In this document: piece by piece, positions 10,536 to 21,954 of the stretch
How positions within the stretch are numbered: the first letter of the stretch is position 1
How the letters are laid out: each line of letters begins with the position of its first letter
The notes under the pieces: model-generated
What the model was told of the DNA's origin: nothing
What the model saw: only the letters and a program-made list of their open reading frames with translations
Database searches by the model: none
Program-made: the position numbers and the translations under genes
NCBI GenBank assembly: GCA_025786725.1
Contig: JAHLTZ010000019.1
Location: 310,001-374,000 of the forward strand
DNA from: Syncephalis fuscata
Lineage: Eukaryota; Zoopagomycota; Zoopagomycetes; Zoopagales; Piptocephalidaceae
Direction of reading: 5' to 3'
DNA: 64,000 bases

Positions 10536-11208
10536 ATGAAGGCCTCCGCTACCATTCTTTTCGTCGCCGCTTTGGCTATGGGTGCCGCTGCTCAGTGTAA
10601 GTATTTGTGCTGGCAATAGTTCTAGCCGTAGGTGATTGTTACCAATCATGGTCGGTTTGTTTCCTTGGAGCATGCCGATCCATGAATTAAACACTCAGCC
10701 AATCTATGTATTGCAAAGATCACTGTACTAATCTTTTATTTGCAATTATAGCATCATCCTCGACACCCGCTGCTACCCCCACTGGCGCCGCTTCCACACC
10801 ACCTGCTGCTCCTACTGCCCCGCTGCCCCTGTCGTTGAATCGGAACTCGTGAAGTGCATGGAGCGCGAGAAGTGTAACGGTAACCTCGCCTGTAATGCCA
10901 AGTGCGCTGGTGTGCCAAACCCATCTCCCGACCAGGCCAACCGCACCAACACCTGTACTGCTGCTTGTGACAACAAGAACACTGAAAGCTACAAAACCTG
11001 TATCAACAAGTGCATCACCACGATCTTCTTGGTCAACCAAAACGTTAACACTGGTACTGGCAGCAACTCGACCGGCAACGGCGCCACCGGCAAAGACGGC
11101 GCAAAGAACGGCACCAGCGGCAACAACGGTTCTTATGCCAACTCCCCAGCTGGCTACACCACATTCGTGGCTGCCGCTGCTTTGTTCGCTTCTTTCCTTA
11201 TCCTCTAA
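10536..11208 (+). CDS. Secreted eight-cysteine protein (paralogue B), frame broken
   Basis: Exon 1 (10536-10596) encodes a signal peptide (MKASATILFVAALAMGAAAQ) and ends in phase 1 at GTAAGT; the acceptor is at about 10750. The second exon opens with a Ser/Thr/Pro/Ala-rich stretch, then leaves frame at the CCCC run 10818-10821 and would stop at 10848. After one missing base the frame continues through the cysteine region: C-x5-C-x5-C-x3-C-x16-C-x3-C-x10-C-x3-C with GVPNPSPDQANRTNTC. An Asn/Gly/Ser/Thr-rich linker with NxS/T sites and a C-terminal hydrophobic tail (FVAAAALFASFLIL) typical of a GPI signal follow. Intron position and cysteine spacing equal those of the gene at 2515-3315. The break is more likely a sequence error than decay, as both halves are intact. 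Confidence 0.7.
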
Positions 11209-11739
11209 ACTTGTAAGAAGCACTTAGAAATCTTGGATTTTCACTGCTCGTTCACATCCTCTATTTCACTTTTAATAAGTTCAGATCTGTTTTCTCCGTG
11301 TTTTACGCTAACTGCAGCTGTGCAGTAGCGTTTATGGATGGCTTCCATTTTTAATATGGATACATGCCTACCACTGAAATTTATAGTAATATAACCTAGT
11401 ATTTTTGCGCAAATTACTGTTTAAACTTGATACAGTGTTTATTTATCAAATAGTGCTTTTACAGAAAGCAAAAATAATAATGGCGACTTTGTGTGTACAC
11501 TAACTGTAGTTACAGTAATGCTCTTTTAGTAGCTTCCATTCTGCTTAATACGTATGCAGCCCAATGCTCTGAAATCATTAGTAAACATGTTTTATGATAT
11601 ACATTGGTTTGCTGAGTATTTTAGTTTTTATTATTTGTACTCCGCTTATTACTTTGGAGCTAATTTGTTTAATTCACCATGTTAATAACGCAACAAATAT
11701 GTAGTACGTTTATTTATGTGCTGAAGTTATAGTCTATAT

Positions 11740-11990
11740 AACACGAAAAGTGGAATGGGCAAAGTATACCAAGACTACAACAAATAAACATAGCTAATAT
11801 AACATAGAATGATAATATTGATACAAATACACAATGAAAGTGATATAAATGGATAAAGGATATATACGTACTGGATAATAAATCTATAATAATGAGTATT
11901 TGATGATTAATGTCACTCGCCACCCACCATCATGTTCAATAGAAAAAATGCTTAGTCCACCCAAGCAAACGTTATCAAGTGTAGTTATTT
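11740..11990 (-). repeat. Dispersed repeat A, copy 1
   Basis: On the minus strand this reads a core of TATTGAACATGATG, GTGGCGAGTGACAT, AATCATCAAATACTCAT and TATCCAGTA. The same order of blocks occurs at 20990-21170, 21650-21940 and 24600-24740. All copies are intergenic and non-coding. Confidence 0.6.
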
Positions 11991-12656
11991 ATCTCCTCAA
12001 GTCCCACTAAATAGTAGCAAATTGAGCAATAGCTTGAACATGAATAAACTATTGATATTTGATACAACGTATGATATATTCATCAAATAATGAACCGATA
12101 GAAGCCACAGCACTAGTGGCGACTTTATATGCATGTGTCGAAGTCCTTATGTGTATTAAATATCTTTGGCTGTTTTGGATTAATAAGGCAAACTAGTAGC
12201 TACCCGTATAGGCCAGTGTTAGTGTCAGTGTTAGCATCAAAAACTGTAGGTTTCATTAAAGGCGAGCTCCAATAGCAAAAGGCCGGTCACCCAAAGATTT
12301 GGACATTTGTCGTTAAAACTTTGGTAGATGGCAAGGAACGTGATGGACAAAAATAGATAGCGATAGAAGGTTGGTGATGCACGATATGCACAACAGAGCG
12401 TTGCAGTTTACGAAGTTGGAGCACGTAATTGGTGTAAAATCACAAAGGCTGCAAGATGTACAAATGGCCATGATGACTCAAAAATAGATTTGCTCTTGCT
12501 GCGTTAATTTTGCATTGTGCATTAGGAGGCCTGCCCCTAAATTAATAGGCCTGTATTCGCCCAAGTAACTCGTTACACATAAGTGTTCAGCGTGACATTC
12601 TGACAAATTATGACACAGTTACCTGACTCAATAACAAATACCAAGAAGATCGCAGC

Positions 12657-12664
12657 TATAAAAG
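12657..12664 (+). promoter_or_regulatory. TATA-like box
   Basis: TATAAAAG lies about 210 bp upstream of the ATG at 12869, followed by a leader without other ATG-rich frames. It is a reasonable core-promoter candidate for the AAA ATPase gene. Confidence 0.4.
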
Positions 12665-12868
12665 ACTAGTTGATTTACAACTGTTTACTCGGCACTTACA
12701 GCCAACTGGCAGTGCAACACTCTACTTGTCTCATATCATTTATTTAAGTCGCAATCTTGTCATTTCTACTTACAAGTACCGTGAAGCTCTGCCATCAGTC
12801 ACCAGACATTTGCTATCAGTTAGCTAGTTTACTCTTTTTTATTCAAGTAACATCAATTTATTTCAAAT

Positions 12869-14884
12869 ATGAGCGATCAACAATCTGTAACGGACATCTT
12901 TCGTCCGGTCACTGATCTTTTCTCACAACAACAGCTTCAAATGATGCTACTAGCATGGCTGCCACTTAAAATGAGTGGTATTTTACAAACGGATGTCTAT
13001 GTCGTGGATATGTTTATCACAACCGTCGTCAGCTCACTTATTGTTGCGCTTTTGGCCGTTACCGGCAAATACGGCAGTAAGATCCTTGCATGGTTTAAAT
13101 CCGGCCCCGAAGTCGGTACCATCAGTATCCAAGTCAACTACTATCGTATCGGTTATTGGGGTGAAGATATCGTCAACTCACATTACACTTCGCTTGCCTG
13201 GATGGTTTCACGTGCTGCATGCGGTCTTAATAGCGGTGATTTTATTTTAATGCCAAATCCCGACTATGACAGCGATGACACTATGCTTGAATTCAGCTTA
13301 CTTCCTCAGTACACTTCACAATGCTGGGTCGAATATAAAAATGCCAAATATCACGTCCGATTCGACCAAACAAACACCGCAAGCAACGATAGCGATGGCA
13401 AGGCGAAGAAGAGTGCCCCGCCTGCCATTATTATCTCCACCTCGCCCGATGATGTACGCAATGTTAACTGGGCGACCGAGTTCATGACCAGTGTCTCGGA
13501 GGAGCATCGCGAATACGAGAAGAGTAAGAAGGAGCGAGGACGTTGGGAGTTAGATTCGAATGGAAATTGGTTTTATGTAAGTAATAACATTTATCGGATC
13601 ATTGGCATTAGAACTGTGTGACTCATTTATGTTTTATTAACACAGGTACTTAAGCAACATAGCAACAGAGGACTCGAGAGTGTTGCATTGACCAAGGAGC
13701 ATGAAACGGAATTGAATCGCGATCTTAACACCTTCCTTGCGGACCGTGAGTTCTACACACGTGTTGGCCTTCCTTATCGCCGCGGCTACCTTTTCCACGG
13801 CAAGCCCGGTACCGGCAAAACCAGTCTAATCAACGCGATATCCGCCCAGCTTAACCGCGATGTCTATTACATGAACCTGTGCAACATCAAAAGCGACTCT
13901 ATGCTCCAATCTGCTTTCTCTCGTGTGCCACCAAACCAAGTAATTGTGTTTGAAGATATTGACGCAATGTCTCGCGTCTGTCACCGTCGAGATCGTAATC
14001 CGCTAAAGGCGCTCTCCTCGGATTCGGACAAACCGGAGGCTGGCAACAAGGCATCGTCGTCGGAAAAAGATGGTGAATTATCCAATATTATTAGCACATC
14101 TATTCTTTCAGGACCTTCAATGCTACAAGGGCCATTTACCTTATCCTGTATGCTTAACTGCCTTGATGGTCATATTTTAAACGACGGTATTATTACTGTA
14201 ATGACAAGCAATCATCCAGAGAAACTTGATCCAGCCTTAATCCGCGCCGGTCGCATTGATCTGAACCTTAAGCTGGATTATGTCGACCGTTATCAAGTGC
14301 AGCGTATGTATCAGCTTGTCGTTACCGATGACGATGCGAAACATCCGCCACTTGACCAAGATTGGCTTAGCAATTTCCCTGAGTTTATTGTACCACCCTG
14401 CGAATGTATGCGAGTGATGATTCTATTCCGACGCGAAGCTCACCTTATTCCCGGCGAACTCGACAATCTTGTCCGTAAATACCAGAATGGTGAAATAGAT
14501 CCTGAACTGGTAATGAAAGACGAGGAAGGCTATGTTGGCTCAGATAACGGCCAGGAAAACAGCGCTTCTGCTGAAGCTTCAGCATCTGCTGTTACACCTG
14601 CCGAACCAGTCAAATCTACCGAAACTACCGAAACTACCGAAACTAGTAAAGAAAACTCCTCTACTAATTCCGATACAGAAAAATCCGTAGATGATAAGAC
14701 AGCCACTGAGCTAATAGCTGCAGAATCAACAACAACAACAACAAAAGTTTTACCAGAAACTACTGATATCACCAAAACTGATGATGTACCAAGAGCGCCA
14801 TTAATCACATCTACAGAAGTTGTTGATGATACTACTACTACTACTACTATTACTACTACGACAGTTGAACCTACTGAAGCGTAA
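12869..14884 (+). CDS. BCS1-like mitochondrial-type AAA ATPase
   Basis: Two exons, 12869-13576 and 13646-14884, joined at a phase-0 GTAAGT/ACACAG intron, give 648 residues. The N-terminus has one transmembrane segment (MFITTVVSSLIVALLAVTG, about 48-66) followed by a region resembling the BCS1 N-terminal domain. The AAA module contains Walker A GKPGTGKTS (about 288), Walker B VIVFEDIDAM, a sensor-like MTSNHPEKLDPALIRAGRID with the arginine-finger RAGRID, and an inserted Ser/Lys/Asp-rich linker between Walker B and the sensor. BCS1 proper inserts the Rieske protein into complex III from the inner mitochondrial membrane; fungi have many BCS1-like paralogues without known substrates. The roughly 120-residue C-terminal Thr/Glu/Ser-rich tail is not part of the family core. 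I therefore call it BCS1-like, not BCS1. Confidence 0.85.
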
Positions 14885-15088
14885 TTAATCAATTTTGCTA
14901 CAACTCTTGACAACTTCTTTCTTATTTCCAATACTTTATAAAAATACTGCATAATTTGTAAGCTGTATTTACATTCATTTCAGTTTATTCTGTCTATATC
15001 TTGATCATTTCCCCCTTATTCATATAATAAATTTATTTGATTGTCAAGCAAATATTATTTCTATTATACTATTCTTTATTGGCTAAAC

Positions 15089-16168
15089 ATGTTACTTTAT
15101 TGTTATTTGTGCTTTAAAAGAGATGACTGGCCAGGTAACAGTGTCGAAATAAAGTACAACCTCAATAACTACAATTATTGTTCTGGTAATACCGATCTAT
15201 TTCTATGGCTCGATTGTAAGCATATATTATGCAAGCAATGCTTACCAAGAACGTACAAAAAAGGTAAGCTATATTTGTTAATGCTTATTGGTTATTGACT
15301 ATTTATTGAGCATAGACACAATGGTTCAATGTCCTTTATGTCGTCAAAGTGTAATATATCAATCTTTTACGTCAGAGGTATATATGCCACTAATTAGTAT
15401 AATAGAATACTAGATTTTAATATTATTATTTTTGTAGAACATGTCAGTAAAAATGGAATCTATTTTTAATCCATTCAAAGCTATACATCGTCATATTAAT
15501 ACTATGAATGAAGTAAGTAGTCGTTATTGTTATTACTATTATTAACTGGATTGCAGTTCTATCACCAGCATATTATGCGATTACTACAACATATCGATAA
15601 TAATATAGCATTGCCAAAAACAACGATTAACCAGCAGCATAATAATTTAGAATATGAAAGTATATTAAAACAAGCAATCAATAGCACGGTAACTCGCAAG
15701 GAACACATTGTAATTAAGAACAGTTTACACCAAAAATACCACACTACAGTTTATAACAAACAAAAACAGCATAACAGCAAATATAAAAGCCATTCTAGTG
15801 CTTACTACCAACATTCGCCATATTTTTTAATTGATCAAAACCTGCATCATAAACCTGACTATAAACTACTAAAGGTAAACACTAGCTTCCGTTCAAGATC
15901 CCCAGTCAATAAACCGGGCCAGCCTAATGAGCACAAGCCATCCTGGAGTACTAGCGCTGTTTTAAGAGGACCAAAACCTTTCTGCCTGACTGTCGGTAAC
16001 ACTTGTATAGCTAATAACTCAACTAAAGGGCCAGCTGATATTTTAACGGTTCAACCAACTCTACCAATGGCAAAAAGTGGCCTGGCTAGATTTGCCTATC
16101 AAGGCAGCATTACCAGAACTAATGCATCATGTTTGGCAAACTGGCATACAATTAATGTTAACAATTGA
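15089..16168 (+). CDS. RNF212/Zip3-like RING protein (putative meiotic E3 ligase)
   Basis: Exons 15089-15263, 15316-15377, 15438-15512 and 15557-16168 join in consistent phase to 307 residues. The RING is distributed over exons 1-2: CYLCF, then LDCKHILCKQCL, then CPLCRQS, i.e. C-x2-C ... C-x-H-x2-C-x2-C ... C-x2-C. Directly after it come SENMSVKMESIFNPFKAIH and FYHQHIMRLLQHI, matching the 'NP-x2-LF ... FQ-x-H-x2-RLL' coiled-coil linker that follows the RING in RNF212, Zip3 and ZHP-3 proteins. The C-terminus is low-complexity and basic. These proteins are SUMO or ubiquitin E3 ligases that designate crossovers on meiotic chromosomes. Spacing between the first two cysteines and the third zinc ligand is long (about 40 residues), so part of exon 1 could be an unrecognised intron. 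Family assignment is from pattern only. Confidence 0.6.
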
Positions 16169-16340
16169 TGGCATTCTATAACTGCTCTATATACAAATAA
16201 ACGACAATTAGCATAGTCATGAGAGTTATTTAAAATGATGCAATTTAATAATGGCTATTGTTTATCATGTTAGGATGGCTGTTTAGTTGTTTTTCAACTC
16301 TTTTTATTGCCTAATTCATTTCACGAGCGTTTATAGAAAT

Positions 16341-17360
16341 ATGAACCACATAGTCCGGCTGAAGCCAATGCATAACTGCCGACGTCTGTTGTCAGCCACG
16401 GCTGTGACGCGAAAAGCAGATTCATTGCACGGATCTAGTCAAATAGTAAGTCAATCTGCGACGCCTATGGAGGATCGCCTTGCAAAGCTGGAACAGCGCT
16501 TGAATGAAGCCATTATAGAGCTGCAGGTAATAGCGAGGCAGCATCTAGTTTTATATATAATGTGCTAATCATTGGGAAAAGGAACTGCGCGAGCGTAGTC
16601 TTGCTTCACAGGAACGAATGCAGCGTATTAATATGCTTAAGCGTCCGGAATATAAGCCACTACAGGGACTATTTGATAAATCGCTTCCTTGGCCAGCCCC
16701 GTTAATTCGGCGTTCAGAGGCTGCAAAAAACCAGAACAAAGTGGTGAAAAATAAACAAAGTTCGGCAGAAGATAGTATATCATTGAAGTTGTCGGATAAT
16801 GCGCTAAATAGCAGTACTAACCAGGATATCAATATTTCGGTAAATTCAAGATTAATATAAGTATATTTTAATGTGCTTACCGTATTTTAATGAAATAGAA
16901 TAATACAACGACTCATTTGCGCAAATTAAATGATGGAAAATCGGAAAATAATCAAATCGATTCTGAATTTACAGACGAAGATGAATTATTAATAGAAATG
17001 AGTAAAGCTACCAATAGGGCTGTATTGAACAAAGAAAGCAATTCTGCATTATCGGAAGAAGATATTGAGGTATTGTTACGACCAAAATACGTAGGCGATA
17101 ACAAGCTGGATGCATTACTTGATAATGTACTGTCGAAACCGACATCGTCCAAACGAAATAGCGGTGCATCTTTGCACAGACAGACAGATGACGATAAAGA
17201 TGATAAAATACCACCAAGACGTAATCATAATACCAAAGCATTATCTTCTGGTATTACTAGCAAATTACGAGAAAAACAGCATCTAGTAAAACGATTGCAT
17301 ACGCGGATTAACCAGTCGCAATCAAACATTGCATCTCATTCAACTTTACTTGATCACTAA
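16341..17360 (+). CDS. Unrecognised protein with basic N-terminus, possibly mitochondrial
   Basis: Proposed exons 16341-16526, 16582-16839 and 16899-17360 are all joined in phase 0 (301 residues). The start is the first ATG, in MNHIVRLKPMHNCRR. The Arg/Lys-rich, acid-free first 20 residues resemble a mitochondrial presequence. A coiled coil (MEDRLAKLEQRLNEAIIELQ, continuing ELRERSLASQERMQR) is followed by PEYKPLQGLFDKSLPWPAP, then a disordered region, an acidic stretch (DEDELLIEMSKATNRAV) and a basic C-terminus. The exon 2 acceptor (AAAAG at 16580-16581) is non-ideal. I do not recognise the family. It is convergent with the minus-strand gene at 17543. Confidence 0.5.
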
Positions 17361-17376
17361 TGTCCCGCACTACTAC

Positions 17377-17402
17377 TATTATTATTATTATTATTATTAT
17401 TA
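17377..17402 (+). repeat. ATT trinucleotide microsatellite
   Basis: About eight or nine uninterrupted ATT units lie just after the stop of the preceding gene. Comparable arrays occur at 29825-29846 (CTG), 30772-30800 (ATA) and 45015-45040 (TAG). Confidence 0.8.
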
Positions 17403-17542
17403 AATTAAAGATCATTCTAATCATGTATTTAATTATGATCGCGTTTTAATACAATAATTATGTTTAATTATTAAATAACGTATTCTAGTCATCATTAGCA
17501 GCAATAGATAGCGTGGCAGTTTGCATTAGGCATATCGGCTGA

Positions 17543-17995
17543 TTAATCCGACTTGCTTTCTGGCTTCTTCTTTTTCTTCTTCTTTTCTTTCTTGCTTGGC
17601 TCTACTGACTCGGCGACAGTTTCTTCAGCTGGATCTAGCATCATTACATCGACTGCTGCGTGCTGACTACCTGCCAAGTCGGATGGTTCCACCCCGGTGG
17701 CATTGATAGGCCATTCCGCGCTATCTGCTTGCAGTTCAGGTTCTGCTTCGCTTAGAAATGCCGGAGGTGGTGGTGGTGCGACGCCTGCCAGACTGCAACG
17801 CACCAACTCCAATTGATATGCCGCACCGATAGTCAGACACGTCTGTTCGTAGTCAATTCCCGTAGCACCTGGTGCATATTGCTCCATAAAGGTCGACAAC
17901 TCGGACAGAGCTGTCTCGCGCGACAGATCTTCAGCACGGAGTGCCTCAGTACGTAGCCACGAGGTAGGGGCGCGAGATGCATGAGTAGAAGCCAT
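17543..17995 (-). CDS. Unrecognised small protein with Lys-rich C-terminus
   Basis: Single exon, 150 residues; the first ATG is at 17995 (the open frame extends two codons to a TTG). The N-terminal 70 residues are likely helical (TSWLRTEALRAEDLSRETAL, then a stretch with CLTIGAAYQLELVRCSLAG). The centre has PPPPPAF, an acidic Ala/Glu/Asp-rich region follows, and the end is KKEKKKKKKKPESKSD. Such a basic tail is common in nuclear or ribosome-associated proteins, but no family is recognised. Codon use is GC-richer than its surroundings, which supports it being a real gene. Confidence 0.6.
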   Translation of the reverse strand: MASTHASRAPTSWLRTEALRAEDLSRETALSELSTFMEQYAPGATGIDYEQTCLTIGAAYQLELVRCSLAGVAPPPPPAFLSEAEPELQADSAEWPINATGVEPSDLAGSQHAAVDVMMLDPAEETVAESVEPSKKEKKKKKKKPESKSD

Positions 17996-18390
17996 TGCCA
18001 ATTATTTTGAATGGAAGAAAAAAAGAAAAATGGTTGTTTTATTGTGTAGATTCAACTCACCATTGTACTCACTCAGTCACATATGTTATGGCTTCACTGT
18101 TACTGTTCATAAAGTGTATTTGTTTGTGCTGTAGTTTTATTGTTTGTATTATAGTTGTTTTATTTAAAAATATTACTTTACCATTTAGTCCACTTGTTCT
18201 GATTTTTATTTATAAATACTTTGAAATAACTACCTACTTATGCTGTAATGTATATATAGTATTTTAATAGTAAATAGGTGTGTTTACTTTCAACATAAGC
18301 CCAATTTCTATATGATTTGCTATACAGTATACATATCTATTAAGAGCTATCTGTGTACATGTGGACACATTCTGACTGCATAACTGTGTG

Positions 18391-18649
18391 TTAATCTATT
18401 ATACTACTATCTGCTGCAACGCTGCAATACTCAGGATGAGTGATATGAATACATAGAGATAAGAGACGGAACTGATAGTGCAGGCGGGAACCAATAAGCA
18501 TCCAGTTTACCTTTTTAAATTTCTTTTTTTTCCTTGGTTTCGCCGCTTCTCTTTCTTCCCTTGACTCCATTACTGTCGCCATCGCTGTTGTTGTCATTGT
18601 CCGCACAGCATTTATCGAGATCTACGTGCGGTTGTGTGTATACAGCCAT
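18391..18649 (-). CDS. Possible small basic protein (weak)
   Basis: Starting at the ATG at 18649 (MAVYTQPHVDLDKCCADNDN) the frame ends in a Lys-rich stretch at an A-run, followed by a GTAAAC donor-like site near 18512. A second piece ending AADSSIID before 18391 could be the last exon. One missing A in the A8 run would make the two parts join, as in other genes of this window. It lies divergently from Arb1, sharing a 170 bp upstream region. Evidence is weak; it may be non-coding. Confidence 0.25.
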
Positions 18650-18820
18650 ATCTATTGTTATTCTAATAGTATAGCCTAAAAAACAAGCTGTAAACGTGTG
18701 TCATTTGCGGCCGTTGATTGTAGTCATCTAGATTATAGCTACTTTTTCGCTAGCAATAGTTTTTCTTTTCCTCTTTGACGCACAGCATTTATCTCCCCAT
18801 AAAATTGCATAGCAGTCATC

Positions 18821-20734
18821 ATGTCGTCTGCTTCAAAGCAAAAGCGTAATGCCAAGAAGGCTGCCAAGACAGCCACCAAATCTAAAGGTGCTGATGCTGA
18901 TGTTGCTGCAGTTACCGCTGCAGTTGCACGCACCAAGATCAACGTCGACCTTACCTGCACAGGTGTACTTACATCTGAGCCAAGGTCGCGCGATATCAAG
19001 ATTGAATCATTTACTATGTCATACTTTGGTAATGAACTTATTCAAAACGCCAGTATTGAATTGAATTTCAATCGTCGTTATGGTTTGCTCGGCGCCAACG
19101 GATCTGGCAAGAGTACTTTCCTTAAAGCATTGGCGGATCGTGAAATGCCTATTCCTGACCACATTGATGTAAGTAAATAGACAACAGTTTAGTAAACACA
19201 CGTAGATCTATTGTCGGTAAACAAAAACACAAATTAACGCACTGGCTGCTTTAGATCTATCTTCTACGTGAAGAAGCACCTCCCACCGATATGACGCCAC
19301 TACGCTATGTCGTCAAATCGGCCGAAGATGAGATTGCTCGTCTTGAGCAACAGATTGAGCAGATTCTTGGTGAAGAAGATGGCGCTGACAATCCATTGTT
19401 GGACGATCTTTACGAACGTATTGAGTCTATGGATGCGGCTACCTTTGAAGTACGAGCTGCAAGACTTTTGTACGGTCTTGGCTTTGACAAAGCATTCATG
19501 GCCAAGAATACTGAAGACTTGTCTGGTGGTTGGCGTATGCGTGTTGCATTGGCCAAAGCATTGTTTGTACGCCCAACATTATTGTTGTTGGATGAGCCTA
19601 CCAACCATTTGGATCTGGAAGCATGTGTATGGCTTGAAGAATACCTAAAGACATACGACCGTATTCTCGTACTTGTTTCCCACTCACAAGACTTTTTGAA
19701 CGGCGTATGCACCAATACGATCAATCTTACAACAAAACGTCAGCTTGTCTACTATGGTGGTAACTACGACACCTACATTAAGACAAGGGCAGAAAACGAG
19801 GTTAATCAGAATAAGGCCTACGAAAAACAACAAGCAGAAATTGAACACATTAAGAAGTTTATTGCGTCGGCCGGTACCTACGCAAACTTGGTACGCCAAG
19901 CCAAGAGTAAACAAAAGATCATTGACAAAATGGAAGCGGATGGTTTAATTGAAAAGGTCGAGCCTCCTGTGAGCTACAAGTTCCGCTTCAATGAAACTAC
20001 TAAGCTGCCACCGCCAGTTTTATCGTTTGAAAACGTTTATTTCGCCTACTCAGGTCGTAAAGAAGACTGTTTGTACCGCGGTATCGATCTTGGTGTTGAC
20101 ATGGACTCGCGTATTGCTTTGGTTGGTCCTAATGGTGCTGGCAAGTCTACGCTACTCAAGCTTATGATGGGCGAGGTCGACTCAACCGATGGTCGTGTAC
20201 AGCGCCACTCACATCTTAAGCTGGCCAAATACAGCCAGCATAGCAACGACCAGCTTAACATGTCGCAAACACCAATCGAGTACATGCGTCTTAAGTTCCC
20301 GCAGCTCGCACTTGATACCGATGGCTGGCGTCGTCAGCTCGGCCGTTTCGGCGTATCTGGCTCTCGTCAAACTTCACCAATTGGTCATTTGTCCGATGGT
20401 ATTAAGTCACGTATTGTGTTTGCCGAAATTGCTCTTACCAATCCAAACATTATTCTATTGGACGAACCTAGTAAGTTACTTGTTTATTACCAATATACTC
20501 CATACTAATCAATAATATATTTAAACAGCCAACCACTTGGATATTGAATCTATCGACTCGTTGGCCGATGCCATTAACGAATACGAAGGTGGTGTTGTCC
20601 TAGTATCTCACGACTTCCGTTTGATTGGACAAGTAGCCAAGAACATTTGGGTATGTGAAAATGGCCAGGTATCCGAATGGAAGAAATCGATCAAGGACTA
20701 CAAGGATCTATTGCGAAAGAATGTTAAGATCTAA
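18821..20734 (+). CDS. ARB1: ABCF ATPase Arb1/ABCF2-like, ribosome biogenesis
   Basis: Exons 18821-19168, 19255-20470 and 20529-20734 encode 589 residues. It is a soluble twin-cassette ABC protein without membrane segments. First cassette: GANGSGKST, signature LSGGWRMRV, Walker [13 protein letters not shown], and switch histidine in VSHSQDF. The inter-domain linker carries the ABCF signature-like [16 protein letters not shown]. Second cassette: GPNGAGKST, signature [19 protein letters not shown] and VSHDFRLI. The Lys/Ala-rich N-terminus and the LSDG second signature are typical of Arb1/ABCF2, which shuttles between nucleus and cytoplasm and is needed for 40S and 60S biogenesis in yeast. The second intron falls inside the second Walker B motif. 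Confidence 0.92.
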
Positions 20735-20989
20735 ATAGCATAGCTATTATCACTGTGATACTTGCGTATTTTTTTTAAAAAATAAACACATTTATATAGA
20801 ACCAAGACGACCTAATTACACATTGTTTTCTTTTGAATCAATAAATATATAACGGCATATAATATAATCATTTCATTAATGAACTAAGAATAGCTTTTTT
20901 CTTCTATTACGTCGACCTCCAGATGTGTGATGTGTATTATTTATCATATATTATCAATGATTTTATAAACAATTTACTAATCATTTATG

Positions 20990-21170
20990 TGATTTGGGGG
21001 TTAAATGACTATTTTGATAACACTCGCGCAACTGAGCTGGACATTCGTTCTATTGAAGATGGGGCCAGGTGGTGAGTTTTATTAGCCATTAAAATACTCA
21101 TCATCATACATTCGTTATCCAGTATGCATATATTCAGTACACATATATCTTTTATTCATCTATATCATTC
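20990..21170 (+). repeat. Dispersed repeat A, copy 2
   Basis: Blocks in order: TTAAATGACTATTTTGATAAC, TTCTATTGAAGATG, GGTGGTGAG, AATACTCATCATCAT, GTTATCCAGTATGCATATAT. Together with the inverted copy at 21650-21940 it bounds a roughly 930 bp segment, the layout of a foldback or MITE-like element. Confidence 0.6.
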
Positions 21171-21649
21171 TCATTATATCCTAAACTACTATATATTAAT
21201 ATATTCCATACTAGACACGTTCTATTGTTTATATACTTTAGTGTACTTTACTCATTCCACTCATTGCATTATATGCACTATAGCATCAACATCGTTTTAT
21301 ATGTTTTTTTACCGTTTATTTATCATTTTATATATTATTCTATACTCACCTAGCCTCACTTTATTCAAAGCTGTTTTTATTTTTGTTCTAGCTTTATTAT
21401 TAATAAATGTCGGCTAATTCCACTCATTGATCATGCATATATGCTCAATAACTTCAACACAGCTAATCGTCGCTGAATATTGTATATTCATTCTATTGCA
21501 TATTGTTTTATTGTCTAATAAATACTCAGTTACTATTGTAGTTGTTATTTTAGTTCTAGCTCTATTATTGATAAAGTTCAATTAATGTTGCTCATTCGCT
21601 TATCAGTTTGTATGCCTTAAAATTTATAGCAAATAAAATGTATCCGATA

Positions 21650-21940
21650 TAGCATAAAACTATATATAACAGTATAGATATAAATTGGTAATGATATATG
21701 CGCATAGAAAATATAAGTAAATGGCGGATATATGCATACTGAATAATAAATCTACAATGACGATTATTTGATGATTGATGCCATTCACCACTTAGCTACA
21801 CGTTCAATAGATTGGATGTTATCAAATATTAGTCATTTAACCACCAAACAAACAATCAATGTGATGATGTGGTGATTAAACAGAGATTATCACCTGTCTC
21901 ATGTTCAATAGAACGAATGTGTGGTGGGCCGTTCCACAAA
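21650..21940 (-). repeat. Dispersed repeat A, copy 3 (inverted)
   Basis: The minus strand carries TTAAATGACTAATATTTGATAAC, CTATTGAACG, AGTGGTGAATG, TCATCAAATAATCGTCATTG and ATTCAGTATGCATATAT, the same order as copy 2. It abuts the left end of the Mutator-like relic. Confidence 0.6.
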
Positions 21941-21954
21941 TATATGGAAAAGAA

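Larger units (their letters stand above)
11209..12868. other. AT-rich intergenic with degenerate repeats
   Basis: It contains a degenerate tandem duplication with a period of about 195 bp (compare 11310-11400 with 11505-11600, sharing GTAGCTTCCATT-type and TACTGAAATYATTAGTAA-type blocks). A minus-oriented copy of dispersed repeat A lies at about 11740-11990. No gene was seen. The last 200 bp are the promoter and leader of the AAA ATPase, with a TATA-like box at 12657. Confidence 0.45.
20735..21954. other. Repeat-rich AT intergenic region
   Basis: No gene is supported. Two copies of dispersed repeat A in opposite orientation (20990-21170 plus, 21650-21940 minus) frame about 500 bp of very AT-rich DNA. 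Short hydrophobic frames here look like chance. Confidence 0.5.

Noticed and set aside
5241-11208. A secreted toxin or effector cluster at 2.5-11.2 kb
   Set aside because: The actinoporin-fold protein has no signal peptide, the genes are in different orientations, and Pmp3 genes intervene; nothing ties them into one system.
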